Source: OFTM291 sp041741375 (GTDB lineage Bacteria > Gemmatimonadota > Gemmatimonadetes > Gemmatimonadales > GWC2-71-9). From it: 9,180 nt of DNA. Of the stretch, positions 1-5,085 are shown piece after piece. The DNA lies in contig JBGSKF010000083.1 of the NCBI GenBank assembly GCA_041741375.1, positions 1 through 9,180 of the forward strand, written 5' to 3'. Each line of letters begins with the position of its first letter. The first letter of the stretch is position 1. The translations under genes were made by a program, and so were the position numbers. The notes under the pieces were generated by a model. The model ran no database searches. It saw only the letters and a program-made list of their open reading frames with translations, and had not been told where the DNA came from.

Positions 1-107
1 AACGCTGGACCGGCCGCACGCGCGGCTGGATCCCGGTCGACACGGTGGCCCTCAATCCACCCAAGCAGGAATCAACCCACGCGGCCGTTCCCGAAGCGGC
101 CGCATGA
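1..107 (+). CDS. 3' end of an unidentified protein gene
   Basis: Frame 3 is open from the window edge to a TGA at 105-107 and gives 34 residues. They begin RWTGRTRGWIPVDTVAL and end in an Ala/Pro/Glu-rich tail (AAVPEAAA). The GWIPVDTVAL segment resembles the last strands of a bacterial SH3-like domain (a W-x-P followed by a hydrophobic strand), but this is a weak resemblance over a very short stretch. The codons are GC-rich like the rest of the window, which supports real coding. The upstream part, and so the function, is outside the window. The stop codon lies inside a perfect hairpin (101-118). Confidence 0.5.
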   Translation, partial: RWTGRTRGWIPVDTVALNPPKQESTHAAVPEAAA

Positions 108-118
108 AGACTCATGCG
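101..118 (+). terminator. Perfect hairpin across a stop codon, terminator-like without a T-tract
   Basis: CGCATGA (101-107), loop AGAC (108-111) and TCATGCG (112-118) form a perfect 7-bp stem with a 4-base loop, and the TGA stop of the upstream gene is the last codon of the left arm. No T-run follows, so it is not a classical intrinsic terminator. It may protect the 3' end of the message or assist termination. An 18-base perfect inverted repeat placed exactly at a gene end is unlikely to be meaningless, but its function is inferred. Confidence 0.4.
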
Positions 119-192
119 ACAACTACCTTGACATTTACCGAGATCCTTTCGGCAGTTGAACCGGCATTGGTATCCACGCTGTCGTACCCTCA

Positions 193-223
193 TTGGTTAC
201 GCAGGACACCAAATGGGTATGAT
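193..223 (+). promoter_or_regulatory. Possible sigma-70-like promoter
   Basis: TATGAT at 218-223 matches the -10 consensus at five of six positions. A poor -35 match, TTGGTT (193-198), lies 19 bases upstream, which is longer than optimal. It would start a plus-strand transcript at about 229-231, just ahead of the structured stretch that ends near 372. An isolated TTGACA at 128-133 has no -10 box at the right distance. This is a visual match only. Confidence 0.3.
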
Positions 224-229
224 AGCCAA

Positions 230-372
230 CCAAGGCTAAGATGTGCCGCCGTCACATCACCCGGGGGCCGGTGAGGGTCGCCCGCCTATCGCAGTTAGGT
301 GCGCCGCAAGCAGCGCATCTGTGCGTGCGTGGCCGCAGGCTACTACCACCTCCCGTCCACCTGGGCGAAAGC
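230..372 (+). ncRNA. Candidate structured RNA with a rod-like fold
   Basis: This gap has no convincing protein gene but many nested complementary blocks. A 5' hairpin pairs GATGTG (240-245) with CACATC (253-258). A rod then stacks CCCGGG (260-265) with CCTGGG (360-365, one G-T), GGTG (270-273) with CACC (347-350), GCCT (284-287) with AGGC (337-340), CGCA (290-293) with TGCG (322-325), and AGGTGCGC (297-304) with GCGCATCT (313-320), leaving internal loops between. A small GC-GAAA-GC hairpin follows (365-372). A stem, a large internal loop and a long terminal stem recall 6S RNA, and the expected size is similar. I see no conserved sequence that proves 6S, and none of the hallmarks of SRP RNA, RNase P RNA or tmRNA. 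The strand is chosen from the upstream promoter-like box. Confidence 0.33.
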
Positions 373-429
373 ATTTCTCCCCTACGGCCTACCTTCCCAC
401 CTGACGCTCAAGCGACGCTGACGCATCGC
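373..429. other. Short gap with no recognisable feature
   Basis: This is pyrimidine-rich sequence between the candidate RNA and the first heptamer array. It shows no convincing gene, promoter or terminator. If the candidate RNA is real, its 3' end probably lies here, but there is no stem followed by a T-run. Confidence 0.4.
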
Positions 430-520
430 CCCTACACCCTACACCCTACACCCTACTCCCTACTCCCTACTCCCTACTCCCTACACCCTACTCCCTACAC
501 CCTACTCCCTTCCCCCTGCC
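430..520. repeat. Heptamer tandem array CCCTACA/CCCTACT (x11 plus 2 degenerate)
   Basis: Eleven exact CCCTACW units run from 430 to 506. The seventh base goes A,A,A,T,T,T,T,A,T,A,T. Two degenerate units (CCCTTCC, CCCTGCC) follow to 520. On the minus strand, the sense strand of the adjoining thioredoxin-like gene, the unit reads TGTAGGG or AGTAGGG. The array overlaps that gene's last codons and provides its TAG stop at 495-497. Because seven is not a multiple of three, TAG falls in every reading frame within 21 bases. It resembles the short tandem heptamers described in some cyanobacteria (STRR sequences), but that is an analogy of form only. Confidence 0.95.
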
Positions 521-1049
521 TCTCCGGCACCAACACCCCGGCCACGGCCAACACCTCGCGGAGCGTCGTCTCACCCCGGTCCTTGGCGTACCAGCGCCGG
601 ATCTTCGGATACCGTTCCTCGGGCGGCAGGGTCGCCTTGTTCTCCATCACCCACGCCTGCAGCTCCGTGGGGCGGGGACCCCAGTATCCCAGTTCCCGGA
701 ACTCCTCATCCAGCACAATCACGATCGGAATCGAGCGCGACCCATTGGTGAGGTAGCGATCCATGACGTCGGGGTGCTCGTCCCGCTTGATGATCCGGTG
801 CTCCACGCAGGGCACCGCCTCGGCAAACCGCTCCACGATCGGCACCGTGTTGGCCGCGTCGCCGCACCAGTCCTCGGCGATCGTCAGGAGCTTGAGGGGA
901 GGTGCCGATCCGCAGATGGCATCGGCCCAGGCCGGAAGCCGGTTGGTGCGGTACACACCCTCCCAGAGGACCTGCTGATCCACCGCCTCGGCGAGGAACC
1001 GGGTGAACGGGAGGGCTTCCTCCCAGAGTTTCTTGAAATCGGGTGTCAT
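495..1049 (-). CDS. Thioredoxin-family protein with a single-cysteine WCGD motif
   Basis: The product is 184 residues with a thioredoxin-like fold of the kind grouped as Thioredoxin_9. A helical N-terminal extension (about 1-50) precedes strand PLKLLTIAEDWCGDAANTVP (51-70), where W61-C62-G63-D64 stands at the redox-site position. The second cysteine of a CxxC pair is replaced by Asp, as is common in this subfamily, so a simple dithiol disulfide reductase is unlikely. SRSIPIVIVLDE carries the expected cis-proline (P108) before the next strand. No signal peptide is seen, so it is predicted cytoplasmic. The ATG has AAAGG eight bases upstream. The last residues and the TAG stop are encoded by the heptamer array. 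It appears to be a single-gene unit, separated from the upstream oxidoreductase gene by about 500 bases of repeats. Substrate unknown. Confidence 0.88.
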   Translation of the reverse strand: MTPDFKKLWEEALPFTRFLAEAVDQQVLWEGVYRTNRLPAWADAICGSAPPLKLLTIAEDWCGDAANTVPIVERFAEAVPCVEHRIIKRDEHPDVMDRYLTNGSRSIPIVIVLDEEFRELGYWGPRPTELQAWVMENKATLPPEERYPKIRRWYAKDRGETTLREVLAVAGVLVPERQGEGSRV

Positions 1050-1136
1050 CTGGACGACCTTTCGGAGAGTCTGCTGGAGAACGACTGGAAGGATGGAGTG
1101 GTTCCCCGTTCAAGGGAAGGCCGGCGCTCGGGTTCT

Positions 1137-1315
1137 GTCATCGCGAGGGCCCGAAGGGCCCGTGGCGATCTCGTGAGCGGGCGCTGTCGACGCGCAGGGA
1201 TGCCTGGCCTTCCAGTCGGAGCCGGTGGGTTCCGGTGAGAAGGCCGGCCGGACGTCGAGAGGAGCCGGCATGGGCTCACGGGATTGCCGCGTCGGCTTCG
1301 CCTCCTCGCAATGAC
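1137..1315. repeat. 179-bp inverted-end repeat element, copy 1
   Basis: The element starts GTCATCGCGAGG and ends CCTCCTCGCAATGAC. The reverse complement of the end matches the start at about 31 of 42 positions without gaps, so the ends are imperfect terminal inverted repeats. The left end holds a perfect hairpin GGGCCC-GAA-GGGCCC (1147-1161), and the right end holds the equivalent GGC-GAA-GCC on the complementary strand. GGCCTTC and GAAGGCC face each other in the interior, so the unit could fold into a long cruciform. It encodes no credible protein. The GTCATTGCGAGGAG-type end is seen in dispersed intergenic repeats of many bacterial genomes (family knowledge, not searched here). A non-autonomous MITE-like or REP-like element is the best description. 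Confidence 0.85.
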
Positions 1316-1327
1316 GGCGTTGGGTCC

Positions 1328-1505
1328 GTCATCGCGAGGGCCCGAAGGGCCCGTGGCGATCTCGTGAGCGGGCGCTGTCGACGCGCAGGGATGCCTGGCC
1401 TTCATGCCGGAGCCGGTGGTTCCGGTGGGAAGGCCGACTGGACGTCGCGAGGATTCGGCATGGGCTCACGGGATTGCCGCGTCGGCTTCGCCTCCTCGCA
1501 ATGAC
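1328..1505. repeat. 178-bp inverted-end repeat element, copy 2
   Basis: This is a direct tandem copy of the element at 1137-1315, with a 12-base spacer and a period of 190-191. The first 76 bases (1328-1403) are identical to 1137-1212 and the last 50 (1456-1505) are identical to 1266-1315. The central 52 bases differ clearly from the 53 in copy 1. It has the same terminal inverted repeats and GAA-loop hairpins. No flanking target-site duplication is obvious. Confidence 0.88.
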
Positions 1506-1510
1506 AACTC

Positions 1511-1533
1511 CGGCTTCGCCTCCTCGCAATGAC
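1511..1533. repeat. Solo end fragment of the 179-bp element
   Basis: CGGCTTCGCCTCCTCGCAATGAC repeats only the right-hand terminus of the two full elements, immediately after copy 2. On the minus strand it begins 11 bases after the TAG stop of the saccharopine-dehydrogenase-family gene, so it is the first thing transcribed beyond that gene. It is either a partial copy or a remnant of a third element. Confidence 0.8.
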
Positions 1534-1544
1534 GGGACGGGCCG

Positions 1545-2684
1545 CTACCGCTCGGTGATCTTCACACCCTGCGCCGCGAGCCCGTCGACGTACTCCCGGA
1601 AAGGCACGACCTCGTCGGGAGTGTGCACCCCCGTCCCCCGAATCACGCCGCGAGCCTGCATGAGGCCGGTGAGGGCCAGGGAGTACCCCGTCGTCCGCAT
1701 CATGGCGCTGATGCCGTGGACGGTATCGTAATAGTCGAGCAGCTCGAAGGTGATCGTGACAGGTGCTCCCTCCCGCGTGCCGGACACGATGACGCGGAGC
1801 GCCACGAGATCGTGCCCCTCGGGCTTGTGCAGCATCGGCTGAACCGCGGCGATGAAGAGATCCCGGGGGACCACCTGCTGGCCCCGAACGTCGATCGGCT
1901 GGTCGCTCAACAGGCCGAGTTCGCGGATCGGATGCATGATCGCCACATGGCCCGGATAGCGCAGCGTCTTGTATTCGATGGTGGCGATCTTTCCCTCCCA
2001 GGTGAACGGGAGGGTGCTGACGCCGCCCCCGGTGTGGAAGGCCTCCAGCGTTCCCACCGGCTCGGGAAACCCGATCGGCTCGAGTTCGCTCAGGGCGTCG
2101 ACCCGCACTGTTTTCCCGTCGCGCAGGATCCAGCTCGGCGTGGTGTAGTAATCGAGGGCTCCCTCCAGGGAGTAGACGATCTGATAATTGAGGGGGGGCT
2201 CGGGATGCTGCGGGAGCCCGCCCACATAGATGCGCACCGCGTCGGTCGTGTCGAGGCGACGGATCCCCTCGGCCGAGAGGATGTTGACCATCCCGGGGGC
2301 GAGACCGCAGTCGGGAATGACGGAGACGCCACGAGCGGTGGCGGCGGTGGTCTGCTCCCGCTGCTCCATCACGATGTCGGTGTTGCCGCCGAGATCCGCG
2401 AAGTGGCACCCCGATTCGATCGCGGCCCGGGTCATGTCGGCGTTGAAGTAGTAGGGAAGGGCGCAGAGGACCGCCGTGTGGCCGCTCATGAGCGCGCGGA
2501 CGGCGTTCGGGTCACGGGCGTCCAGCTGGGCCGTCTGCAGGCGGTCGCCGGCGTTGGCGAGGAACGGCGGCAGGGCATTGACGCGCCGATCGGCGAGGGT
2601 CACCTGGGTGACATCGGGCTGTTGCAGGAGATGGTATGCGCAGGCGCGTCCCTGGAGTCCAGCGCCGAGTACCAGCATTTTCAT
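1545..2684 (-). CDS. Saccharopine dehydrogenase-family NAD(P)-dependent oxidoreductase
   Basis: With the chosen ATG the product is 379 residues. A Rossmann fold opens at residue 1, with GAGLQG (7-12) as the dinucleotide-binding loop and LADRR at the end of the second strand. D32 there suggests NAD(H), though the adjacent arginines leave NADP(H) possible. The family motif PDCGLAPGM (124-132) and the C-terminal catalytic/dimerisation domain, with EYKTLRYPGH (237-246), follow. Relatives include lysine 6-dehydrogenase, saccharopine dehydrogenase and carboxynorspermidine synthase. I cannot choose among these, though the overall look is closest to lysine 6-dehydrogenase-like proteins. Start choice: an in-frame TTG lies six bases upstream (2688-2690), but GGAG sits nine bases before the ATG at 2682-2684 and only three before the TTG, so the ATG is preferred. 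The gene is transcribed away from a TetR-type gene, a plausible regulator. Confidence 0.9.
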   Translation of the reverse strand: MKMLVLGAGLQGRACAYHLLQQPDVTQVTLADRRVNALPPFLANAGDRLQTAQLDARDPNAVRALMSGHTAVLCALPYYFNADMTRAAIESGCHFADLGGNTDIVMEQREQTTAATARGVSVIPDCGLAPGMVNILSAEGIRRLDTTDAVRIYVGGLPQHPEPPLNYQIVYSLEGALDYYTTPSWILRDGKTVRVDALSELEPIGFPEPVGTLEAFHTGGGVSTLPFTWEGKIATIEYKTLRYPGHVAIMHPIRELGLLSDQPIDVRGQQVVPRDLFIAAVQPMLHKPEGHDLVALRVIVSGTREGAPVTITFELLDYYDTVHGISAMMRTTGYSLALTGLMQARGVIRGTGVHTPDEVVPFREYVDGLAAQGVKITER

Positions 2685-2747
2685 GAACAATCACTCCGGA
2701 GCAAAGTCGGTGAAAAAGCCCCGAAAGATAGTCAGGATCGTGCTCTC
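2685..2747. promoter_or_regulatory. Divergent control region between oxidoreductase and TetR-type genes
   Basis: These 63 bases must hold the promoters of both divergent genes. An 8-bp perfect palindrome, CTCCGGAG (2694-2701), covers the Shine-Dalgarno GGAG of the oxidoreductase, a position where a bound repressor would block expression. A possible minus-strand -10 (TATCTT, complement of AAGATA near 2725) has no good -35. The plus-strand AGGA at 2734-2737 serves the regulator's ATG. The TetR operator itself is a guess. Confidence 0.4.
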
Positions 2748-3347
2748 ATGACGCCTCCCGTGCGCCGTTCCGGGCGGGGTGAGGAAACGAGGCTCCGGCT
2801 GCTGCGGGTAGCCTCGGCTCTCTACGCTGAGCGCGGCGTGCCGGGAACCACGACGGAACTTCTCGCGGCGCGGGCGGGAGTGGCCGAGGGAACTATCTAT
2901 CGCCATTTCCCGGGGAAGGAGGGGCTCTACCGGGCAGCAGTGGAGCAGGCGGATCGCTGGCTCCTGGGAGTGATCCACTCGGCCGACACGGGGGATGGGG
3001 TGGAACGGTGCCTGGCCCGGATAGCGCAGAAGATGGTGGAGACGGCGCGCCGGGAGCCGGGACTGGTGCGCCTGGCGCTCCTTCCCCGGGAGGAAGCCCT
3101 TCTCGATGCGGCCACCCGGCTCAGTGCCGAGGAGGCACTGGGGGTTCTGCACCAGGTGCTGGTGAAGGGGAAGCAGGAAGGGAGGGTGCGCCCCGGTGCC
3201 GTGGAACATTGGGCCGCCCTCTGGTTGCACCTGGTGGGTTTTGCGGTGACGCGGGTGGCGTCCGGCACCTGGCCCGAGGAGCATCCCCAGGTGGCCGGCA
3301 CGATCGCCGCGGCCCAGCGGCTGGTGTTGCAGGATGGGGGGAGGTAG
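2748..3347 (+). CDS. TetR/AcrR-family transcriptional regulator
   Basis: The product is 199 residues, the usual size for the family. The DNA-binding domain occupies about residues 12-60. ETRLRLLRVASALYAERG forms helix 1, TTTELLAARAGVAEGTIYRHF is the helix-turn-helix, and the diagnostic YRHFPGKEGLY (51-61) leads into helix 4. The rest is the variable helical ligand-binding and dimerisation part, so the inducer cannot be told. The reading frame stays open far upstream, but homology begins at the ATG 2748-2750, which has AGGA ten bases upstream and sits just beyond the divergent gene's start. Members are usually repressors of a neighbouring or divergent gene, so control of the saccharopine-dehydrogenase-family gene and of itself is the likely role. 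The TAG stop is part of the first GTAGGAC repeat. Confidence 0.92.
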   Translation: MTPPVRRSGRGEETRLRLLRVASALYAERGVPGTTTELLAARAGVAEGTIYRHFPGKEGLYRAAVEQADRWLLGVIHSADTGDGVERCLARIAQKMVETARREPGLVRLALLPREEALLDAATRLSAEEALGVLHQVLVKGKQEGRVRPGAVEHWAALWLHLVGFAVTRVASGTWPEEHPQVAGTIAAAQRLVLQDGGR

Positions 3348-3377
3348 GACGTAGGACGTAGGACGTAGGACGTAGGG
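3344..3377. repeat. Heptamer tandem array GTAGGAC (x4 plus partial)
   Basis: Four exact GTAGGAC units (3344-3371) are followed by GTAGGG. The first unit contains the TAG stop (3345-3347) of the TetR-type gene, so the array begins at the very end of the coding sequence. Its G-rich strand is the sense strand of that gene. Confidence 0.95.
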
Positions 3378-3423
3378 CCCATTCCCAAGCACTCGAGACC
3401 CTGACACGCAATCCTTGACGCCC

Positions 3424-3479
3424 ACTCCCTAACACCCAACACCCAACACCCAATACCCAACACCCAACACCCAACACCC
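3424..3479. repeat. Heptamer tandem array AACACCC (x7 plus one variant)
   Basis: Seven units run from 3431 to 3479, all AACACCC except the fourth, which is AATACCC. An ACTCCCT heptamer precedes them in phase (3424-3430). On the minus strand the unit reads GTTGGGT, one base from the GTAGGGT units of the first array. It lies between the TetR-side and Tat-side arrays in a convergent intergenic region. Confidence 0.95.
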
Positions 3480-3500
3480 GCTTCCCCCATGCGATTCACC

Positions 3501-3546
3501 CCTACCACCTACCGTACCGCCTACCACCTACCACCTACCACCTACA
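3501..3546. repeat. Heptamer tandem array CCTACCA (x4 exact plus variants)
   Basis: Unit order is CCTACCA, CCTACCG, a 5-base TACCG, three CCTACCA and a diverged CCTACAT that touches the TGA stop (3547-3549) of the minus-strand gene. On that gene's sense strand the unit is TGGTAGG, again containing GTAGG. The 5-base unit shows that the period is not perfectly kept. Confidence 0.93.
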
Positions 3547-4221
3547 TCACACCACCATTTCGTAGCTGCAGCCGCGCTCCTGGACCAGCCCGATCAACAG
3601 GGTGTGGGCCGGGATGAGCTTGACGCCGGGCATGAACCCTGCGATGAGCTCGGTCCGGATCTCGCCGGCGGGACGACCCGTTTCGGAAGCAAACTGGGCC
3701 GCAATCCCGCCCAGGGCATTGTTGCACTGCCAGAAGATCGTCCCGCGCGCCTGCAGCCCCTCGACGCTCGTCGAAAACGCGGGAGTGCCGGGGCGAGCCG
3801 AGTAGATGTTTCTGGTGGCCCAGGTTCCGGTGGCGGGATCGGTGACCTTCCACTTCTCCCCCAGCTTGTACCTGGCCCAGATGGCGTCGGACACGTTGAT
3901 GGGGAACGCGCTGCTCGCGATCCCGATCACGGTGTTGACCTCGGGGAACTCCTTCTTCAGCACTTCCCGGGCGGCATTCAGGTAGTTCCGGGGGACGCGG
4001 AGGGGAGTGCGCTCCCCAAGGGCGCCCATGTCGAACACCTGCTTGTGAGCGCCGGTGAGAGTGTCGAGCCACGAGAGGTCCCACTCCTGCGAACCCACGG
4101 ACTCGGGGGCCCGGCGGGACGCGGCGACCACCACCTCGGGACGGAGGGCAGCGACCGCACCCGCCGCGGCGAGGGTGGCCAGAAAGGCACGGCGATCGGG
4201 GGTTGGACGGATGGATGACAT
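3547..4221 (-). CDS. Tat-exported DsrE-like protein of unknown role
   Basis: The product is 224 residues. R10-R11-A-F-L-A, a hydrophobic run AAAGAVAAL and alanines near 33-34 form a twin-arginine signal, so the protein should be exported folded, probably after binding a cofactor or partner. The mature part (WDLSWLDTLTGAHKQVFDM, a basic linker, NTVIGIASSAFPINVSDAIW, EGLQARGTIFWQCNNALGG, MPGVKLIPAHTLLIGLVQERGCSY) matches proteins often labelled Tat-signal or DsrE-like. The alpha/beta pattern, with C166 and C218 at strand ends, fits a DsrE/F-type fold, which in other proteins handles sulfur. Whether these cysteines are active is unknown. AGGAG lies eight bases before the ATG. It is the last gene of the putative operon, 63 bases after the lipoprotein gene, and ends against a heptamer array. 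Confidence 0.8.
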   Translation of the reverse strand: MSSIRPTPDRRAFLATLAAAGAVAALRPEVVVAASRRAPESVGSQEWDLSWLDTLTGAHKQVFDMGALGERTPLRVPRNYLNAAREVLKKEFPEVNTVIGIASSAFPINVSDAIWARYKLGEKWKVTDPATGTWATRNIYSARPGTPAFSTSVEGLQARGTIFWQCNNALGGIAAQFASETGRPAGEIRTELIAGFMPGVKLIPAHTLLIGLVQERGCSYEMVV

Positions 4222-4258
4222 GAGGTGCTCCTCGGAGGAGGGAATGGGGGAACGTTAA

Positions 4259-4273
4259 CGGGTCCGGGACCCG
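4259..4273. promoter_or_regulatory. 15-bp palindrome between lipoprotein and Tat-protein genes
   Basis: CGGGTCCGGGACCCG is a perfect inverted repeat (7-bp arms, one central base) in the 63-base gap between two co-directional minus-strand genes. The minimal centre suits a dimeric DNA-binding protein better than an RNA hairpin. As RNA, a shortened stem could act as a weak attenuator, but no U-run follows. AACGTTAAC just beside it adds two overlapping 6-bp palindromes. Confidence 0.3.
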
Positions 4274-4284
4274 CCGGGAAAGGG

Positions 4285-5085
4285 TCAGCGCCCCGGAAGA
4301 AAAACCGTCACCTCGCGAACTCCGGTCGGCGGGGTGGTCCATTCGATCTGTCGCGTTCGTCCCCCGGCCAGGGGACGGACCACCACCGAGGAGCCGTTCC
4401 GCCAGGCCACCGAGTCGGCGCCCCAGCGGAATGGTTCCTCCACCCCGGCCACGAGGAGGTGTTGCCGCCCGTCCGCAGCTTCGGTGCAGAGGGTCCTCCC
4501 CGGCTCGGCCAACACATCTCCTGTTTCACAATCCACCACGCGGGCCAGCGGCGGATCGCCAACCAGGACAGCAAGCGCGGAATCGGCCCTCGGTCGTTCC
4601 GCTTCGCCCACCGGGGCGAGGGAGAGACGCGCGGGAGGTGTCGGTGTGGCCAGGACCTGGCCGGCGCCGCTCAGAAAGATCCTGCTCCCGTCTTCCGACC
4701 ACCCGATCGCCGTGACCGGCCGCGACTCCTCCGGCACGAGGGTGGTTCGCTCGGCGCCGTTCAGCAGGTTCATGGCCACGAGTTCCAGCTCCCCACCGGA
4801 CAACTCCCGAAGGAACGCAAGGGCCGTTCCAGCCGGGGCCAATCGAGGGAGTCGCTCAGCGGGACGGGAAAAGGTGAGCTGCCACGCGGTGCCACCGGCC
4901 GGGGTGCCGGCAAAGAGGTCGGTGACCCCATCCCTCCCCTCCGCCACGAAAACGAGAAAGGGATCCACGCCAACCTCTATCTGGCGATCGATCGGGGTCA
5001 CACCGCATCCACCGGTGAAGAGCCCCGTCATGAGGGCGGCACCGAACCGGCGGGAGCCGCCCCCGACACGAGTATCACTGGCCAA
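4285..5085 (-). CDS. Predicted lipoprotein with PD40/TolB-like beta-propeller repeats
   Basis: The product is 266 residues. The N-terminus has arginines (R6, R12, R13), a short hydrophobic stretch FGAALMTGLFTGG and then C27, a plausible but imperfect lipobox (TGGC, lacking the usual Leu at -3). The mature part shows repeated strand-turn blocks typical of WD40-like PD40 repeats: DPFLVFVAEGRDGVTDLFAG, WQLTFSRPAERLPRLAPAGTALAFLRE and AIGWSEDGSRIFLSGAG. This suggests a small or incomplete propeller that binds proteins at the envelope. The start is TTG (5083-5085), the first start codon after an in-frame stop. The only ATG downstream (codon 19) would destroy the signal. It overlaps the hydrolase stop by 11 bp, so translational coupling is likely. 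Partner and function unknown. Confidence 0.72.
   Translation of the reverse strand: MASDTRVGGGSRRFGAALMTGLFTGGCGVTPIDRQIEVGVDPFLVFVAEGRDGVTDLFAGTPAGGTAWQLTFSRPAERLPRLAPAGTALAFLRELSGGELELVAMNLLNGAERTTLVPEESRPVTAIGWSEDGSRIFLSGAGQVLATPTPPARLSLAPVGEAERPRADSALAVLVGDPPLARVVDCETGDVLAEPGRTLCTEAADGRQHLLVAGVEEPFRWGADSVAWRNGSSVVVRPLAGGRTRQIEWTTPPTGVREVTVFLPGR

Noticed and set aside
128..133. TTGACA as a strong -35 promoter box
   Set aside because: No acceptable -10 hexamer lies 16-19 bases downstream (151-156 reads GGCAGT).
430..506. CRISPR array or telomere-like repeat
   Set aside because: The units are contiguous 7-mers without spacers, and no cas genes are present. Resemblance to CCCTAA-type telomere repeats is only superficial, since the array is internal.
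241..756. Plus-strand open frame of 171 codons
   Set aside because: Its middle is a translation of the heptamer array (alternating PYTLHPTPYS) and the rest is antisense to the thioredoxin-like gene, so it is not a credible protein.
1046..1504. Several open frames across the 179-bp elements on both strands
   Set aside because: They only translate the repeated element (for example VIARRRSRRGNPV-type strings), differ between copies, and have no start signal or family likeness.
1623..2747. Long upstream extension of the TetR-type reading frame
   Set aside because: This part is antisense to the well-supported oxidoreductase gene, and TetR homology starts at the ATG 2748-2750 with its own ribosome binding site.
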